64,000 bases of DNA from Smallanthus sonchifolius (GCA_023525975.1 CM042018.1:71183001-71247000), one strand, 5' to 3'; positions 12,343-24,511 are shown, counted from the stretch's first letter. Notes: a model not told the origin generated them from the letters alone. Made by a program: numbers and translations.

Positions 12343-13272
12343 CCAATTCATGCCCTATACATAGATGGATGAGTTTGAGCTTTTAGACACACTTCACACC
12401 ATCCATTACACACACAAGCACTCTAGAGATCCAATCCCAAGCCACGTATCACGTATGAGAGTCCGGTTTCCAGATCATTCGACTCCAAATTGTCGTAGAT
12501 AGTGCTGAGGTAAGGCTTCGAACTACTATTAAGCTTTGATTATACACCATTAATCTAGGATTATGTACTTAATTAATATCATTGCATATCTAGGAGCTTT
12601 GTCTGAGGTGTTTGTCGTATTACTGATTCAATAAGTAGAAATACTGCTAAGGTGAGTTCTTAAATTGTGATGCATGAACCCAATCATGAACTTATCTGGC
12701 ATGATTGATTTATGAAAACATTTTGAGTATCCTGAAACGATTGTACCGATTGTTTATATATAATATATTCTAAGTGCTTATTGTATTTCACTTGCCCGTG
12801 GAACGACATGATGGACAGGACCTGTGGAACGGTCTTTGGTTATATATATACTTAATGATTGTTCATAGTTGTCTATGAATTTGGGGGTGGAACCCCATGA
12901 ATGTGTTCAAGATACTCTGACGGGTCATTTTAATAAACTATTTTAGTTTATGGATTCACCAGCTTTATGTTGACCCATGTTTTATCAAATGTTTTTAAAC
13001 GCATCACAGGTAGTCATTAGACAAGGCATTTCCAGGACTACAATGAAATGATGAACGATCTAGTTGATGGGCATGCCCGGAACTATAAGTCCTGAATGAT
13101 ATGTTCCTTGTTAGGAACGAATGATGTAACTTTTGTTAAACATGATGTAAATAATGTTTTGATGTTAATAGAAGTTATGATTTAGTCTTCTGCTGTGTGT
13201 TTTTGATATCAAACGTCACAGTAACTAGAAGGCGACCTTCTGGCCGGTATGTTGTTATCTGACAAATGGAAT

Positions 13273-13360
13273 ATTCTGTCTAAGGAAATGGCGGTGTATA
13301 AATCTCTCCTAGACCCGTCGCTCTTTCCTGGGAACATCTATGTTGGAGGTACTACTCTGG
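13273..13360 (+). other. shared hairpin module near the end of LTR-I
   Basis: TTCTGTCTAAGGAAA, then TATAAATC, then CTTTCCTGGGAAC and GGAGGTACTACTCTGG. AGGAAA and TTTCCT can pair. The same order occurs in gypsy-1, J, A and B. Confidence 0.65.
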
Positions 13361-13478
13361 TTAAATAACTATCCTGTGTTACGGGTGTGACAATGATGGG
13401 TTGAGGCTGTTTGTTAAATGGTTAATGTATTGATACTTATCAAGTCTTGATGCCTAGGTCACTTGGTTAAATCCCTTC

Positions 13479-15093
13479 TGATGTAGTGCGAAGCATACAT
13501 CTTATTTCCTATTGTATTTGAGGTTTTTATAAAGTTTTATATACGTTTTTAGTCGTTTTAGTGTACTTTTGAGTCTTTCTAATATTTTCAAGAGTTCGTG
13601 TGGAATACAAGTCAAATCCAGAGGAAACCGAGCAAGAGAAGAAAGCCTGAAAGATAAAAGTCAAAAAGTTGGAATTTTACTCCTTCGCGGTACGCGAAGG
13701 GGGAACCTCATTGCCTCGAGGTACGTGAGGAATTCTAAAACCGGCCGCAACTATTTTGTTCCTCGCGGTACGCAGGGAACTCAGCCATGTCTCTCGCGGC
13801 ACGCGAGAAGTATAAATTTCGTGAAAAAAGACCTAGATCGATTATATTAGAATTATAATGCCATTATGTTTGTAGTTCGATCTTTTGGCCGTCATAGGAG
13901 GTTTTGAAGGCGATTTTGGGGGCCTGGAAGTGAAATCAAGTGCAAGATTAGAGCTTTTGGATTCCGGGTTCGTTAGATTAGCTTTTTCGGTTTTCAAGAT
14001 TCGATCTTTATCTTTGTTTTCTATTTTTGAAACCATGTTTATGCTTATTTACTTCTGTTTGAATGTTTTAAGTATGATTCTTGGCTAGATCTTTGATGCT
14101 GCCTGTGTCATTGATGATTACTTTGTTGATTTTTATCGATTTTTGGTTACTTTGAATGGATTAATGATTTTGTAATGATCTTGGTTTGACAATTGTGATG
14201 TATGTGCATGCTTTATTCTGATTAAATGTTGATTATAATCCCGCATGTGTTCTTGTTGAATGTCTTTTAGTTATAGCCGCATGTTTAGGTTGCTTGCTTC
14301 ATTCTTGGTAACTGTGATGGTATTACAAGACGTAGTAGTCCATACAGAGAGTAATTGGTTTTGATTTAGATTGAGTGTTCTTCTTATCTCGATACCCGAA
14401 ATGTGAGAGGTAATCGGTTAGTTTTCGTATTAGGATTACGAGTGTTAATTGTCTGAGAGGAAGTTGCCTTAGGTTCTTAGTGATTGTTGCTATTCCGAGT
14501 CATAGTTGTTAATCTGAGATTACCCCGTGAATCTTCGATGTATTGTGGACATTGAGACCGAGAGGTGATTTGTCTTTTGGGTACATTATCATTGTTGGAG
14601 ACACTGAAAGGTAATCCGACTATCTGGTGAGTTTACTACATCTTTATGTTTCTTAGTTGGTGACACACTGAGAGTGATTAGGGACCACTAGGTTGTTATC
14701 CTTAGATACCCAGATCCATCATAGTTTCCATAACCGGTAGAAGTTTGTGCTTTGCAAGTAGGATTACGACCTAGGTGGTATTCTTCCCATTCCAGATATT
14801 CCCGAAGTCTTGTGTCTGATAGTTAGAATCGATCTTTAGTATTCTGTATTATTATTAGTTTAATCAGTAGTGTAGAAAACCCCCCAATTAATCATCTTTA
14901 GTTTGAGTCAGAGTCTAGTTAGCTATAGTAGTGTCTCTAGGGTTCGATAATCCGGTTTACCGTTAAGCTGTGCTACGCTCGATAGGTACACTTGCCTGTC
15001 AGTGCGGTTTAGTTCATAGGTACTCCATTTATTACTTAGGAGTCTAGATTAGGTTTTATTTAGTAGTTTTTATAGACCGTCTGGGCGACATCA
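13479..15093 (+). repeat. 5' LTR of element H (1615 bp)
   Basis: It begins TGATGTAGTGCG and ends GCGACATCA, immediately before the primer site. Four short dyads (13684-13810) run straight into TATAAAT at 13811, the probable promoter. The small ORFs within it have no recognisable product. Confidence 0.85.
13684..13810 (+). promoter_or_regulatory. dyad array upstream of TATA in H LTR
   Basis: Four dyads of the 7-3-7 form: CTTCGCG-GTA-CGCGAAG, an imperfect CCTCGAG-GTA-CGTGAGG, CCTCGCG-GTA-CGCAGGG, and TCTCGCG-GCA-CGCGAGA. The outer arm bases differ between units but stay paired in the first and last. The array abuts TATAAAT. Confidence 0.75.
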
Positions 15094-15099
15094 AGTTTT

Positions 15100-15118
15100 T
15101 GGCGCCATTGTCGGGGAC
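15100..15118 (+). other. primer binding site of H (tRNA-Asp type)
   Basis: TGGCGCCATTGTCGGGGAC follows the LTR. This is the usual Athila/Tat-style site, complementary to a tRNA-Asp 3' end. Confidence 0.8.
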
Positions 15119-15260
15119 ACTTGGCAATAGCAACATTAGCTTCGACTAGTTCTTTGTGTGATTTTTGGTTATTTTCTTTCTTTTCTTTTATTTTGAGTCT
15201 TAATTGTGTGCTTTGTCCTATCTGTTACTTGTGTGTCTAATTTAGGATCGAGTCTTTCTT

Positions 15261-15382
15261 TGTTTTGAGTCTTTCTTATTTTTCTTTGTGTCTTTCAGTT
15301 TAAGCAACGTACGTATTTATGTGTTTTGAGTCTTTCTTATTTTTCTTTGTGTCTTTCAGTTTAAGCAATGTACTCATTCACA
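15261..15382 (+). repeat. 61-bp direct duplication in H leader
   Basis: Two near-identical 61-bp units start at 15261 and 15322. Each contains TTTGAGTCTTTCTT and ends TTTGTGTCTTTCAGTTTAAG, a pyrimidine tract plus CAG that resembles a 3' splice site. Confidence 0.75.
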
Positions 15383-15515
15383 GGGATCGCCACAATTTTC
15401 AACTTACGAAAAGCCCGAACGAGAGCTTCACGAGCGCACCCGCGACTTCTGGGTGTGTTTGAAAACGTTGTGCACAAACCAGGTACGTCCAACTAGCCCA
15501 TTTCCTTTTCCTAAG

Positions 15516-15553
15516 ATGGGCGACGCTGACCCACCAGCGAGACGAACCGTACA
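15516..15553 (+). pseudogene. first codons of H gag
   Basis: An ATG at 15516 follows a purine-poor leader and opens MGDADPPARR. It reaches only 12 codons before the second H-type LTR begins. Calling it gag rests on its position after the primer site. It cannot make a useful product. Confidence 0.45.
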
Positions 15554-15939
15554 TGATGTAGTGCGAAGCACACATCTTTATTCCATTGTATTCATGCGTT
15601 ATTAGATAGTTTTGTATTTGTATTTAGTCGTTTTAGTGTACATTTGAGTCTTTGTGATGTTTTCAGGTTCTCGTATGAATTACAAGTCAAATCCTGAAGA
15701 AATCGAGCAAGAGAAGAAGTCCTGAAGAAATAAAAGGGAAAATATTGAAAACTAAGGCTTCGCGGTACGCGAAGAGTAAGTCACAGCATCTCACGGTACG
15801 CGAGAAAAGTAAGTCCGGCACCCGACTATTTTGTCCCTCGCGGTACGCGAAGGGCTGGCTTGTGTGTCTCGCGATACGCGAGAGATAGAAATTCCGTGAA
15901 AAACCCTAATTCGAATATAAATAGAATTTTAACGCCATT
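15554..15939 (+). repeat. second H-type LTR fragment (386 bp)
   Basis: It starts TGATGTAGTGCGAAGC like 13479 but differs at roughly a fifth of positions, so it is not the sister LTR of the upstream copy. It carries four dyads at 15757-15885 (for example TCTCGCG-ATA-CGCGAGA) and a TATAAATAG at 15916-15924. It stops where the TRIM begins, and the rest of the LTR does not resume after the TRIM. Confidence 0.75.
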
Positions 15940-16647
15940 TGTAACATCCGGCCCCTCATACCAATAATATTGTCCGTTTTGCCCACTAAGAGCTCACGGA
16001 TTTGTTTTTGGTTGCCCGGGTGAAAGCTTCCCAGGGGGTCACCCATCCCTGGATTACTCCCACCCAAGCACGCTTAACTGTGGAGTTCTCCTCTCATCCA
16101 CTACATTAAGCCCCAAAACGCGTTGTTGATTTAAGAGGCAGGGCATTTCTTATGAACCAAGGATCTCTCTTGTGCACAGCCGATGTGGGATTCGCCTAGG
16201 GTGTTACAATCACCCCCACTTTTGGACTCATCGTCCTCGATGAGGTTTGCCCCACCATCCAATTCAGGGATGTGGGATTCGCCTAAGGTGTCCTTCTGAA
16301 CACCCCCGGGGACTCAACCGTGATCGCTGATGTTTGCCCCACCATCCCGAACGACACAAGAGTGGCTCTGATACCATTTGTAACATCCGGCCCCTCATAC
16401 CAACAATATTGTCCGCTTTGCCCACTAAGAGCTCACGGATTTGTTTTTGGTTGCCCGGGTGAAAGCTTCCCAGGGATTCACCCATCCCTGGATTACTCCC
16501 ACCCAAGCACGCTTAACTGTGGAGTTCTCCTCTCATCCACTACATTAAGCCCCAAAACGCGTTGTTGATTTAAGAGGCAGGGCATTTCTTATGAACCAAT
16601 GATCTCTCTTGTGCACGGCCGATGTGGGATTCGCCTAGGGTGTTACA
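15940..16647 (-). mobile_element. complete TRIM element (708 bp)
   Basis: Two 269-bp direct repeats (15940-16208 and 16379-16647), each TGTAACATCCGG to GGGTGTTACA, flank a 170-bp interior. The interior has a tRNA-Met primer site (TGGTATCAGAGCC on the minus strand, 16364-16376) beside the right repeat and a polypurine tract (AAAAGTGGGGGTGAT on the minus strand) beside the left one, so the sense is minus. No protein is encoded; it must use enzymes in trans. The repeats differ at about seven positions. Flanks CCATT and TTTTT do not form a clear target duplication. Confidence 0.9.
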
Positions 16648-16659
16648 TTTTTGCATATT

Positions 16660-19417
16660 ATGGCTCGTGCGTTTACGAATGAGTTCAATCTTCTAACTCA
16701 TACTCAACCGGAATGGAAGGGTGCTGCTCTACAGTACCGCGAGATAGTTGATTTCTTGAACCGTTCAAGAATCAGCTACGCTATTTCTGTAGACCCGATC
16801 GTTTCAAGACCTTATCTGGAGCAATTTTGGGAGACTGCGGAGCATGATTGCATGGTAACCCCCAATGTTATAAGGGCTACCGTGGCTGGTCATGACATCG
16901 CCTTCTCTGAAGATACAATTAGAAGGGTCCTGCAATTCCGAGATCTCTCGACCGACCCTACTGCCTATCCAGACTACTTTGTGGATGGCTGTTGGAGGAA
17001 ACGAATGGGATATGTCGGTGCGAGAGACTATGCTTCGTATAAGAAAATGTGGGTGCTTGACCAATGGAGATATTTTGCCCACGTCATGATCATGTGCATC
17101 TCCTCAAGAAAAGCTGGAAAGGATACAATGGGTCATGACCTTGCTGCAGCCATGGTTGGCTTATCTCTCAATAAGGGCTACAACTTCTCACACTACATAT
17201 TCAAAGCCATCAATGATCAGATTAACACGGCTGAGAGGTTCAGGTTCTTATTATACCCTAGGTTTGTGCAACTTCTGATAAACGATGTGTTGCCAAACCT
17301 ACCTGCTACCGGGGAGAGATTGCAACTTAAAAGGGTGGACAAAAGGGTGTTTGCACAGTTTTTTAAGCCAGGTAGTGTAGATCCTACCCCTGAGCACACA
17401 GCACTCTTTGGCCACCTTATAAATGAAGCGTACGTGGCACCAGGTGACTGGAGATGGTATAGTCATGATTCGGAGCCAGAGTTGAGTGAACATTCAGATG
17501 AACAACAACAACAACAACAAGAGGAGGAAGTTGAAAGTGAAGATGAATTGTCGAATAGTGGAGACGAAGGAGCGGGGAATGATGGTGCTGAGGGATCTGA
17601 CTCCGAAGAGACAGAGTCTGATTTTTCTGATTCCGATGATGCACCATCTCAGGCACACCCGAGGAGAACGACAAAGGTAACCCTACCTGAGTCGTCCTCA
17701 AAGAGAAAGCGACAAGCTTCAAGCAGCGAATATGAGCCAGATTCTGACTCTGACGCTGCTATACAGAGACAACGACGTGAAAACATTCACAAGAATAGGG
17801 GAGATAGGCAACAACTTGCTATCCCCAGTGTGGTAGAGGTCAGTAGCCAGCAGCAAGTACAAGTTTCAGCTGCTAATCCTGATTCAGCCTCTACCCCACC
17901 TTCACAGCAATTATACCGAAGACGGAGGAGGCCACAGGTACAACCTGACGTGGCAGTCACTTCAATCACAGAGGAGGTTCCTGTGATAGTGACCCTCCCT
18001 ATCACATCTGTCCAGGTGGCGGTGATTACTCCAATTCTCACGGAGTCAGTCACCATCACCCCTTCCATAACACCTACAACCGTCATCACATCCAAAATCC
18101 CAACAACCACCATTGATCCTTTAAGTCACCCTTCAACTATGGGGAGTTTACTCAAAGGTTTGACTTGGACACCATCTTCTCCTCCCCAATTCACAATGTC
18201 GAAGCGTCATCATCCAGACATCCTGATCCTAATGATGCAAGGATTGATGTTCTGGAAACCCAAGTTGCTGGATTATTGGAAACTATTCGGAAGTCAAAGG
18301 AAGAATCTGACGCTCAACAAGCACAGATTAATTCGTTGGTGGATGAATTTAGGATTCTAAGAAGCCAGAGAACGGGGACTGACGAGAGACTGAAAAACGT
18401 CATGGCCCAGAACGAGCTTGTAATCAGGACAAATGAAATGATTCTAGGTCACAGGTCATCTCTAGAGCTGAGGTTTGATACTCAACAGAAAGAGCATGAG
18501 CTGATGGTCAAACTAATTGCTGATCTGACCAAGAAGCTTGATGCTCAGGGGGAGAAAGATAAGGAGAAAACTACTGGTGATGAGGCTTATCACCCTGTTG
18601 ACTTGACTAAGGATGACGACAAAGACAAGGATCAGCTTTAGCAATTGTGCCTATCTCTGCTATTCCAATGGCTCAGGGGGAGTCTACTCATCAAGAGGGT
18701 GGTGATACCTCTGGTGGTGGTGACAAAGGAAAGTCAGTGGCTGATGTGTGTAAGGATCTATCTGATGATGAGATCTTATACTTAGAGCCTGACTATTCCA
18801 AGGAAGCCCAGATCGATGCTCTCTTTAATCTAGAAGAAGGAGAGATCGACTCTAGTGATGAATGGGATGAAGATGATGAGGATATAGTAATAGAAGTTCC
18901 CAAGGGTGACGGGGAAGGAGAGTATGAGTTAGAAGATGGAGAGATCTTTGAAGTTCCATCCTTCGAAGCTCAGCTAGACACAGGTTCAGTCGAGCATGCT
19001 AGTAATGTTGAAGCCTCGACTGAAGACTCCCGAGTTGACCCTACACCTGTGAATACGGAGGCACCGAAAGAAAAAGATATGCCTTCTACTTCATCTAAGT
19101 GTCCAGCTCCTGTTTGGCAGAAGACGTCTATCATAGACAAACAAGGGGCAACAGGGATGATCTTGGCTGTAAGGTTCGAGGAGGATAAGCAGTTGTTCGC
19201 AATCAAAAGATCTGGGGGGTTCAATACTTGAAACCAACCAGTGAAGCGTTCAACTCCTTACCCAAATACGACCTTGTGAACCTAGCAAACCGATAGCTGC
19301 TGGGTCATTCTAATCACGCGCTGGCGATGGGTTTGTGGGTGGTTCTACAGCGGGAAGCAAATCTGGGAAGTTAGATATGTTCAAGCCTCAAGTGCCCAAG
19401 AGAGTCAAGGATAAGAC
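16660..19417 (+). pseudogene. element G extra ORF (N-terminal and middle part), frameshifted
   Basis: The first ATG is at 16660; the open frame extends to 16651 only through a TTG. Residues 1-270 form a globular domain (SRISYAISVDP, EQFWETAEHD, FSEDTIRRVLQF) of the kind found in plant proteins labelled putative plant transposon protein. An acidic, serine-rich region with a polyglutamine run (17501-17520) follows. The frame is lost near 18120 and resumes as a coiled coil (18165-18641), then a second acidic segment (to 19231), then a piece in a third frame up to the F insertion. Extra ORFs downstream of pol are known in some plant copia lineages. The function is unknown, and whether it is env-like is speculation. 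Confidence 0.75.
19413..19417 (+). repeat. target site duplication of F (left)
   Basis: AAGAC at 19413-19417 is repeated exactly at 24949-24953. Removing F restores the reading frame ...VKDK-TPRHPV... of the host ORF. Confidence 0.9.
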
Positions 19418-19869
19418 TGTAGGTCCCTAATTCGTTGCGTGACGGATCTCTAGACTCGCGGTACGACACGGTGATAACGTGCGGAATCCATGATCAACGT
19501 GCTCGTGTAACTCAATCAACAACAACGGTGTAAATAAACTCTTTGTATTTCACCAATATCAGGTTACAAGAATTCTCTCTCGTCTACTCTGGTATGTTTT
19601 TCTCAAACTGATTCTGTTCTGTCTATTTATAAGCACTGTTCTGCACCAGGCGAACTTAACAAGTTCGCTTCACTGAGTTCGCCTCTAATAGGATAAGCGA
19701 ACTTAATAAGTTCGCCTCTGATAGACTTAAGCGAACTTATTAAGTTCGCCTCTGATAGACCAGGCGAACTTATTAAGTTCGCCTCTGATAGGCCAGGCGA
19801 ACTTGTTAAGTTCGCCTCTAGCAGAACTTACACAGAATTTTATCAACAGTTACAAAACATGTCCTAACA
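19418..19869 (-). repeat. 3' LTR of F (452 bp)
   Basis: TGTAGGTCCC to GTCCTAACA on the plus strand. It is 15 bp longer than the other LTR because the dyad array differs in unit number. TATA box CTTATAAATAG (minus) at 19623-19633. Confidence 0.9.
19648..19816 (-). promoter_or_regulatory. dyad array upstream of TATA in F 3' LTR
   Basis: Five complete dyads and one half unit of the 8-3-8 form GCGAACTT-nnn-AAGTTCGC, with loops AAC, AAT, ATT and GTT. The arms are constant. The array starts about 15 bp from the TATA box. The sister LTR has five units at 24741-24896. Confidence 0.8.
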
Positions 19870-21780
19870 GACTCCCCTTTAACTGTTGCTAACAATTCTA
19901 TCAATTACAAGTCAAAGACTATAAGACTAAGACATAATATCTTCAAGCTCGTTGTCACCAGAATATGCTCCAACAGACTCCCCCTTGACAACAGCTTCAG
20001 AAGATTGTCATCCGTCTTCAAATATCATCAAACACACTGTAGTCTTCGTCTTGTTCATCTGTACTTTCTCTCTGTCTAGAAGAAAACTTGGGAGAAGAAC
20101 CCCTTGTCAACTTCTGTCTGCAATATTCAGTTTTTGCAAAGGAGAATAACCAACAATTAAGATTTCCATGGAAGCTGGAAAAATAAAATCTTTTTGGTTT
20201 TTCAAACACAAGAAAGGCAAAATCTTTTTGGTTTTTCTCTGTACAAACTGAACTGTAAAATACAAAATCACATCTTTTTGGTCGAACATCACAAGTAAGA
20301 AGATCATATCAGGATATATGAGATATCAATCACACATCTTGGATATAAAATCCATATAATATCAAATGGTATCCTATGTCATTCTTTATGTCATTCTTTC
20401 AAGCCTTGACCAATCAAACCAATATCTTTCAAGATTATCACACTCTATCTTTTCAAGACTTTTATATTGCATGTTATGATACGCGATAAACATTCAAAGA
20501 AAATAGGATCATGCTATGACACACAAATTTAAATTGTCAATATTATAAGATTTGAAACTAGAGCATCTCATTCCCACTTTCTTGTGAGTTAAGGTACCAT
20601 TTAAGTATGAAATACAACGTGTACCCCACTAGTATGCCAACAGAAAGTAAATGCACTATCTTCAAGACATATGAGATTTTACTAAAGATTATCCGAATTT
20701 CCAGAATGAGGAGACATCACTTAGCACACGAATAGCAGAATCCAAATTGGATTGTATAGGAATCAATGAGATTCAGAATCGAATGATTCAATGTTTTGGC
20801 TTATATATGTGGAATCATAAGATTCAGGTATGTGGATCCAACTGTTATCTGGATTATGAATTCAATGAAATCAGTAAAGATGATGTATCAATATGATCCA
20901 AGGGCTAGTATATGTTTGACAGATGATGTCAAGTACATATCTTGATTATACTTCAAATTGCATGCTTTTCGGGACATGGGCACTGAAGCAAATCGAATGA
21001 ATAGTGCTAAGGACATAACCCGAAACTGATCTCATAGGAAAATATTTATTAAAAGCTAATATTCTTTATCTGATAGTGATCTTTTAACGCACACACCCAG
21101 GCATAAAATGGGTTAAAATCACAGTTGTAACATAAGCAATTATGTTTTCACACTACTAATGGTTCAGTGACGCTTTTAGTCTACTGAAAATTCAAATTAT
21201 ATGCATACACAACACTATCATTTCCTATTTGTGCAGTCTCTGAAGTTTAGATCAAAACATATACTTCAGATATATTAACATAAAGCACCAACCAGTCAAT
21301 CTAAGGTCATGTGTGAAAGAACATCTACTGATGTACTATCATCTCTTCTTTAACTTCAAGTAATGTCGATTTTATCTTTTTCAATTTTTTTGGCTTTTCC
21401 AAAATCTTTTTCAAAGAAAGTAAAACAAACGAAAATAAAATCTTCCATGAAAACATTTTATGAAAAACATTTTACTTGGTTACTCAGGATTAAGCAAGTC
21501 AATCAATTTAAAAACTCAAACCGATGTAATCCTGTAATTAAATGCCTTTGCCTTTATCACCAACACAGTTCTGTACTCCCCCTATCCTGTAGACTCCCTC
21601 TCAACTAGTCAAATGGTTGCATCAACGACTTTATGCTCACCATCGTCATCCTAAGTTTCAGGTTATCATTTGGACTTTGTAAAATTCTTTCCAAAACATT
21701 GTGTGTGACATATTCTCCCCCTTGAGCATCAAGTCGTTGAATCAAAAAGATTCTCAGTTATCAACAAACCTTTACTCATG
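19870..21780 (-). other. noncoding 3' region of F
   Basis: No convincing ORF is present. Parts match D at 40700-41520, for example the stretch around CATAACCCGAAACTGATCTCA (20 bases from 21017). A second polypurine-like CTCCCCCTTGACAACAGC occurs at 19978-19995, as next to the D LTR. Confidence 0.6.
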
Positions 21781-21789
21781 CAGATGTCA

Positions 21790-21865
21790 TTCCCTGTTAT
21801 GTGCTAAGAACCACAACTATCAACAACCAAAATGGTATTAATAGTCCCTCTTGGTCATTCCTGCA
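21790..21865 (-). pseudogene. protease remnant of F
   Basis: Minus-strand translation gives a broken copy of the copia protease active site: VVDSCGS, a stop, then HITGN, where D has VDSGCSRHM. It lies just after the gag stop, as in D. All further pol sequence is absent. Confidence 0.65.
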
Positions 21866-21881
21866 CATCTAACAAGAAACA

Positions 21882-23916
21882 TTAATTTGAAATTGGGACC
21901 CAAGCCATGGTAGTCATGGGTCGTCCATCTATATCAAAATAATAAACCTCACTCCATTCACAATCGAATCGCTCATCGATTTTCTGAGATTGTTCCGACG
22001 AGTCAGAAACAGAAACTTTAGATTTCCAAACATACTTCTGTTCATTAAGTTCTTTTTGCTTAAAATGTGAAGTGTTTGAACATTTTCTTTCATTTGAAAA
22101 ATGTTTAGACTGTGAAAACTCTTGTTGTTCTAAAAGTTTTCTCAATCTTCTGTTTCTCCTCCGTCTTTGAGGTCTAGAAAGCCTAACCTCAGATTTTGAA
22201 TTACCCTTTGGTGTATCACGAGGTTTAACCACATTTTGGTTAACATAAGGCTTAACATGAGTTCTTACCTTTCCTGGAGTAACATGTCGGTTACCTTTGT
22301 CATTGTGAGGACAAGCAATCTGAATATGACCCACAAGACCACAAGAAAAGCAAGACATCGTCTCACGATATTCTCTCATATAAGGAATCTTCAAACGATT
22401 AGATGCACTTGAATAAGATTCTCCTACATGAACCTCTTTTTGCTTTGTTTTCTCTTGAACTCCAGATTTTGCAACAGGTTTTGATTCAGGCTTCATCTTC
22501 TCAGGAACTACATGCTTCTTTCCTTTAATTTTGTAAGGACATTTCACCACAATGTGTCCCATCTCATTACAATGAAAACATGTACGCCTGTCTGTATAAT
22601 CTCTGACAAATGGAACTCTCCTTGAATTTGAAGAACTTCCAAATGTATAATTTCCAGATGAATTAGAATCAACCTTTGAGTCTTCTTTCTTAACAGCTTT
22701 CGGTATCCCCTCTACCTTAGCTTCATCAAAATATTCATCATCACTCTCATCAGAATACACCATATCTTCACCTGTGACAGGATTCACTTTCAACACAGTC
22801 TTAGGATCTAAATCCACATCATTTATAATCTCAGGTGTAACAGAATAATTTCTGTTGAATGGTGGAGGAACATAACCAATACCACTAGTTCCCTTCCCCT
22901 CTTCAGTATTATAGTGATAATATCCTAATAAGAATGATGAATTTCCAAAACTTTCTGTGTAATCTGATTACCTCTGCTTTAGATTCAGTTAGTTCCTTAT
23001 CTTTCTCAACAAGATCATTATTTCTTTTCTCAATTTCTGCAAAGGACATATCCAGGTGATATGCCTGCTCTTTGCTCTTCAAAGTCAGAGAACTTATATC
23101 TCTCTTCACTGATTCTATTCTCTCAATGCACACATTCTCATTATCTTTTAATTTCTGGTTTACCGTGTGCATCGATTTCATATCACAAATGAGGTTTACA
23201 TTGTCATCCATAACCCTCATCATTTTATCCTTAACTGAAACACAGTTAGAACAAAACGTTTCAGAGTTAGAAAGTACCTCAGGTTTTACTTCTAAAGAAG
23301 ATGCACCAGGAGCCATGAATACGTCATCATCAGCTTCACTCTTTTGAGCAACAATGACAGGCTCTGTATCAATTTCTGATTCAATCAGATCATCTTCAAC
23401 TGTCTGGAAGCTTACTTCAGTCTCTACATCACTCTCGGTAGACTGAGTACTTTCACCAGATCTAATACTCTCACTATCACTTAACTCGGTAGAAGAATCA
23501 CTTTCAGAAACACTCTGTTTTACTACTTCTTCTTTTATCAGGACCACGAACGCTTGAGAAGTTGCTTCACCCTTTTTCTTCAATGCTTCCCATAGATCTC
23601 TTGAAGTAGGACACTTCCCGAGACTATGAATGATATCTTTCGGTAAAGACAACGTTCAAGTTTCACGCGTCTTCATCTCTCGATCAAACTTCTGCTTTTC
23701 TAGTTTACTAAGAGCTGTCACTGGTTTAGGAACATCATAATATCCCATATAGTCATAAGTAGGATGCACATATCCTTCAAATATGGATGTCCAAAAGTTT
23801 TCATCAATTGCTGATACGAACTGTTCGAACCGGACTTTCCAGCTACGAAAATCTGATATGCACAAAAGTCTCGGTAGCACAGTTCCAATCTCATTATCAT
23901 CATATGAAATTGACAT
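21882..23916 (-). pseudogene. gag: F gag, interrupted
   Basis: The likely start is the ATG at 23916 (MSISYDDNEIG), aligned with the start of D gag; the open frame upstream of it is leader. A UBN2-like N-terminal part (DFRSWKVRFEQFV) is followed by a TGA at 23656 after which the same frame continues. A frameshift lies between 22909 and 22817. Two Cys/His knuckles follow (CFHCNEMGHIVVKC and CFSCGLVGHIQIAC). The end MAWVPISN-stop matches the end of D gag. The N-terminal half is shorter than in D, probably by internal deletion. Confidence 0.85.
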
Positions 23917-24055
23917 TTTAAAATTTTGGCAAAAATATCCGGAAAAAATTTTCCTGCCAAAAAATGATCTGAAACAAGCATATAAACTTTCCCTAAAAAA
24001 TTTGGACAAGATAAATTTTCCCGCCAAATTCAAATTTTTTTTTTTTTTTAAATTT

Positions 24056-24200
24056 AAGCGAACTTAAGTTGACCCGAGCGAACTTGACCCCAAGCGAACT
24101 TGTTAAGTTCGCCTACTGATTAAGTTCGCTTAAACTGTGAGAAGCGAACTTGTAGTTCGCTTGCTAAGTTCGCCTGCACAAGAACTCAGCAAGTTCGCCT
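24056..24200 (-). promoter_or_regulatory. dyad repeats in the 5' leader of F
   Basis: Several GCGAACTT and AAGTTCGC arms lie between the gag ATG and the primer site. One is a complete dyad with loop GTT, the rest are half units. They are the same variant as in this element's LTRs. Confidence 0.7.
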
Positions 24201-24511
24201 AAAACAGCTGAAACAAACTCAGAAACCCAAACACGAACAAACTCGGCAGAAAATCATGATTTCTGATCAAAATGATGGAATTAAGCAATTCTGAACCGTT
24301 TGATTGTGTAGAAACTGATTAGGAACAATCCTATCGGATCAATTTCTTCAAACCAATCCAAAATCAATCCAAATTGATCAAAAATCTTCCATTTTTATCA
24401 AGAACACGAAAAAGATGAAAAATCCTTCAAATTCTCTGAATTTTGATGTTGATTGGACATGAAAACACCACGAATCTTCTACTAATCAAGAGCATAGGCT
24501 CTGATACCACT

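Larger units (their letters stand above)
12064..13392 (+). repeat. 3' LTR of a plus-strand gypsy element (LTR-I, 1329 bp)
   Basis: It starts TGTAACACCCC and ends TACGGGTGTGACA. The last 130 bases match the 5' LTR of element J closely (CAGTAACTAGAAGG onward), so both are Tekay-like relatives. A TATA-like CCTATACATAG is at about 12354-12364, preceded by a dyad array. No primer site follows, as expected for a 3' LTR. Confidence 0.85.
13479..15553 (+). mobile_element. tRNA-Asp-primed gypsy element H, 5' end only
   Basis: The order is 5' LTR (13479-15093), primer site (15100-15118), a leader with a 61-bp direct duplication, then a gag start codon at 15516. After 38 bases a new LTR of the same type begins (15554), so the rest is missing or displaced. 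The primer site type indicates the Tat/Athila side of Ty3/gypsy. The 86 bases before it (13393-13478) are unassigned. Confidence 0.8.

Noticed and set aside
13885..14088. 67-codon ORF in the H LTR
   Set aside because: It lies in LTR sequence downstream of the TATA box and has no similarity I recognise.
16651..16659. Start of the G extra ORF at 16651
   Set aside because: That codon is TTG; the first ATG in frame is at 16660.
17417..17722. Minus-strand ORF opposite the acidic region of the G ORF
   Set aside because: It arises from repeated Glu/Asp/Ser codons read in reverse; the plus frame has the recognisable domain.
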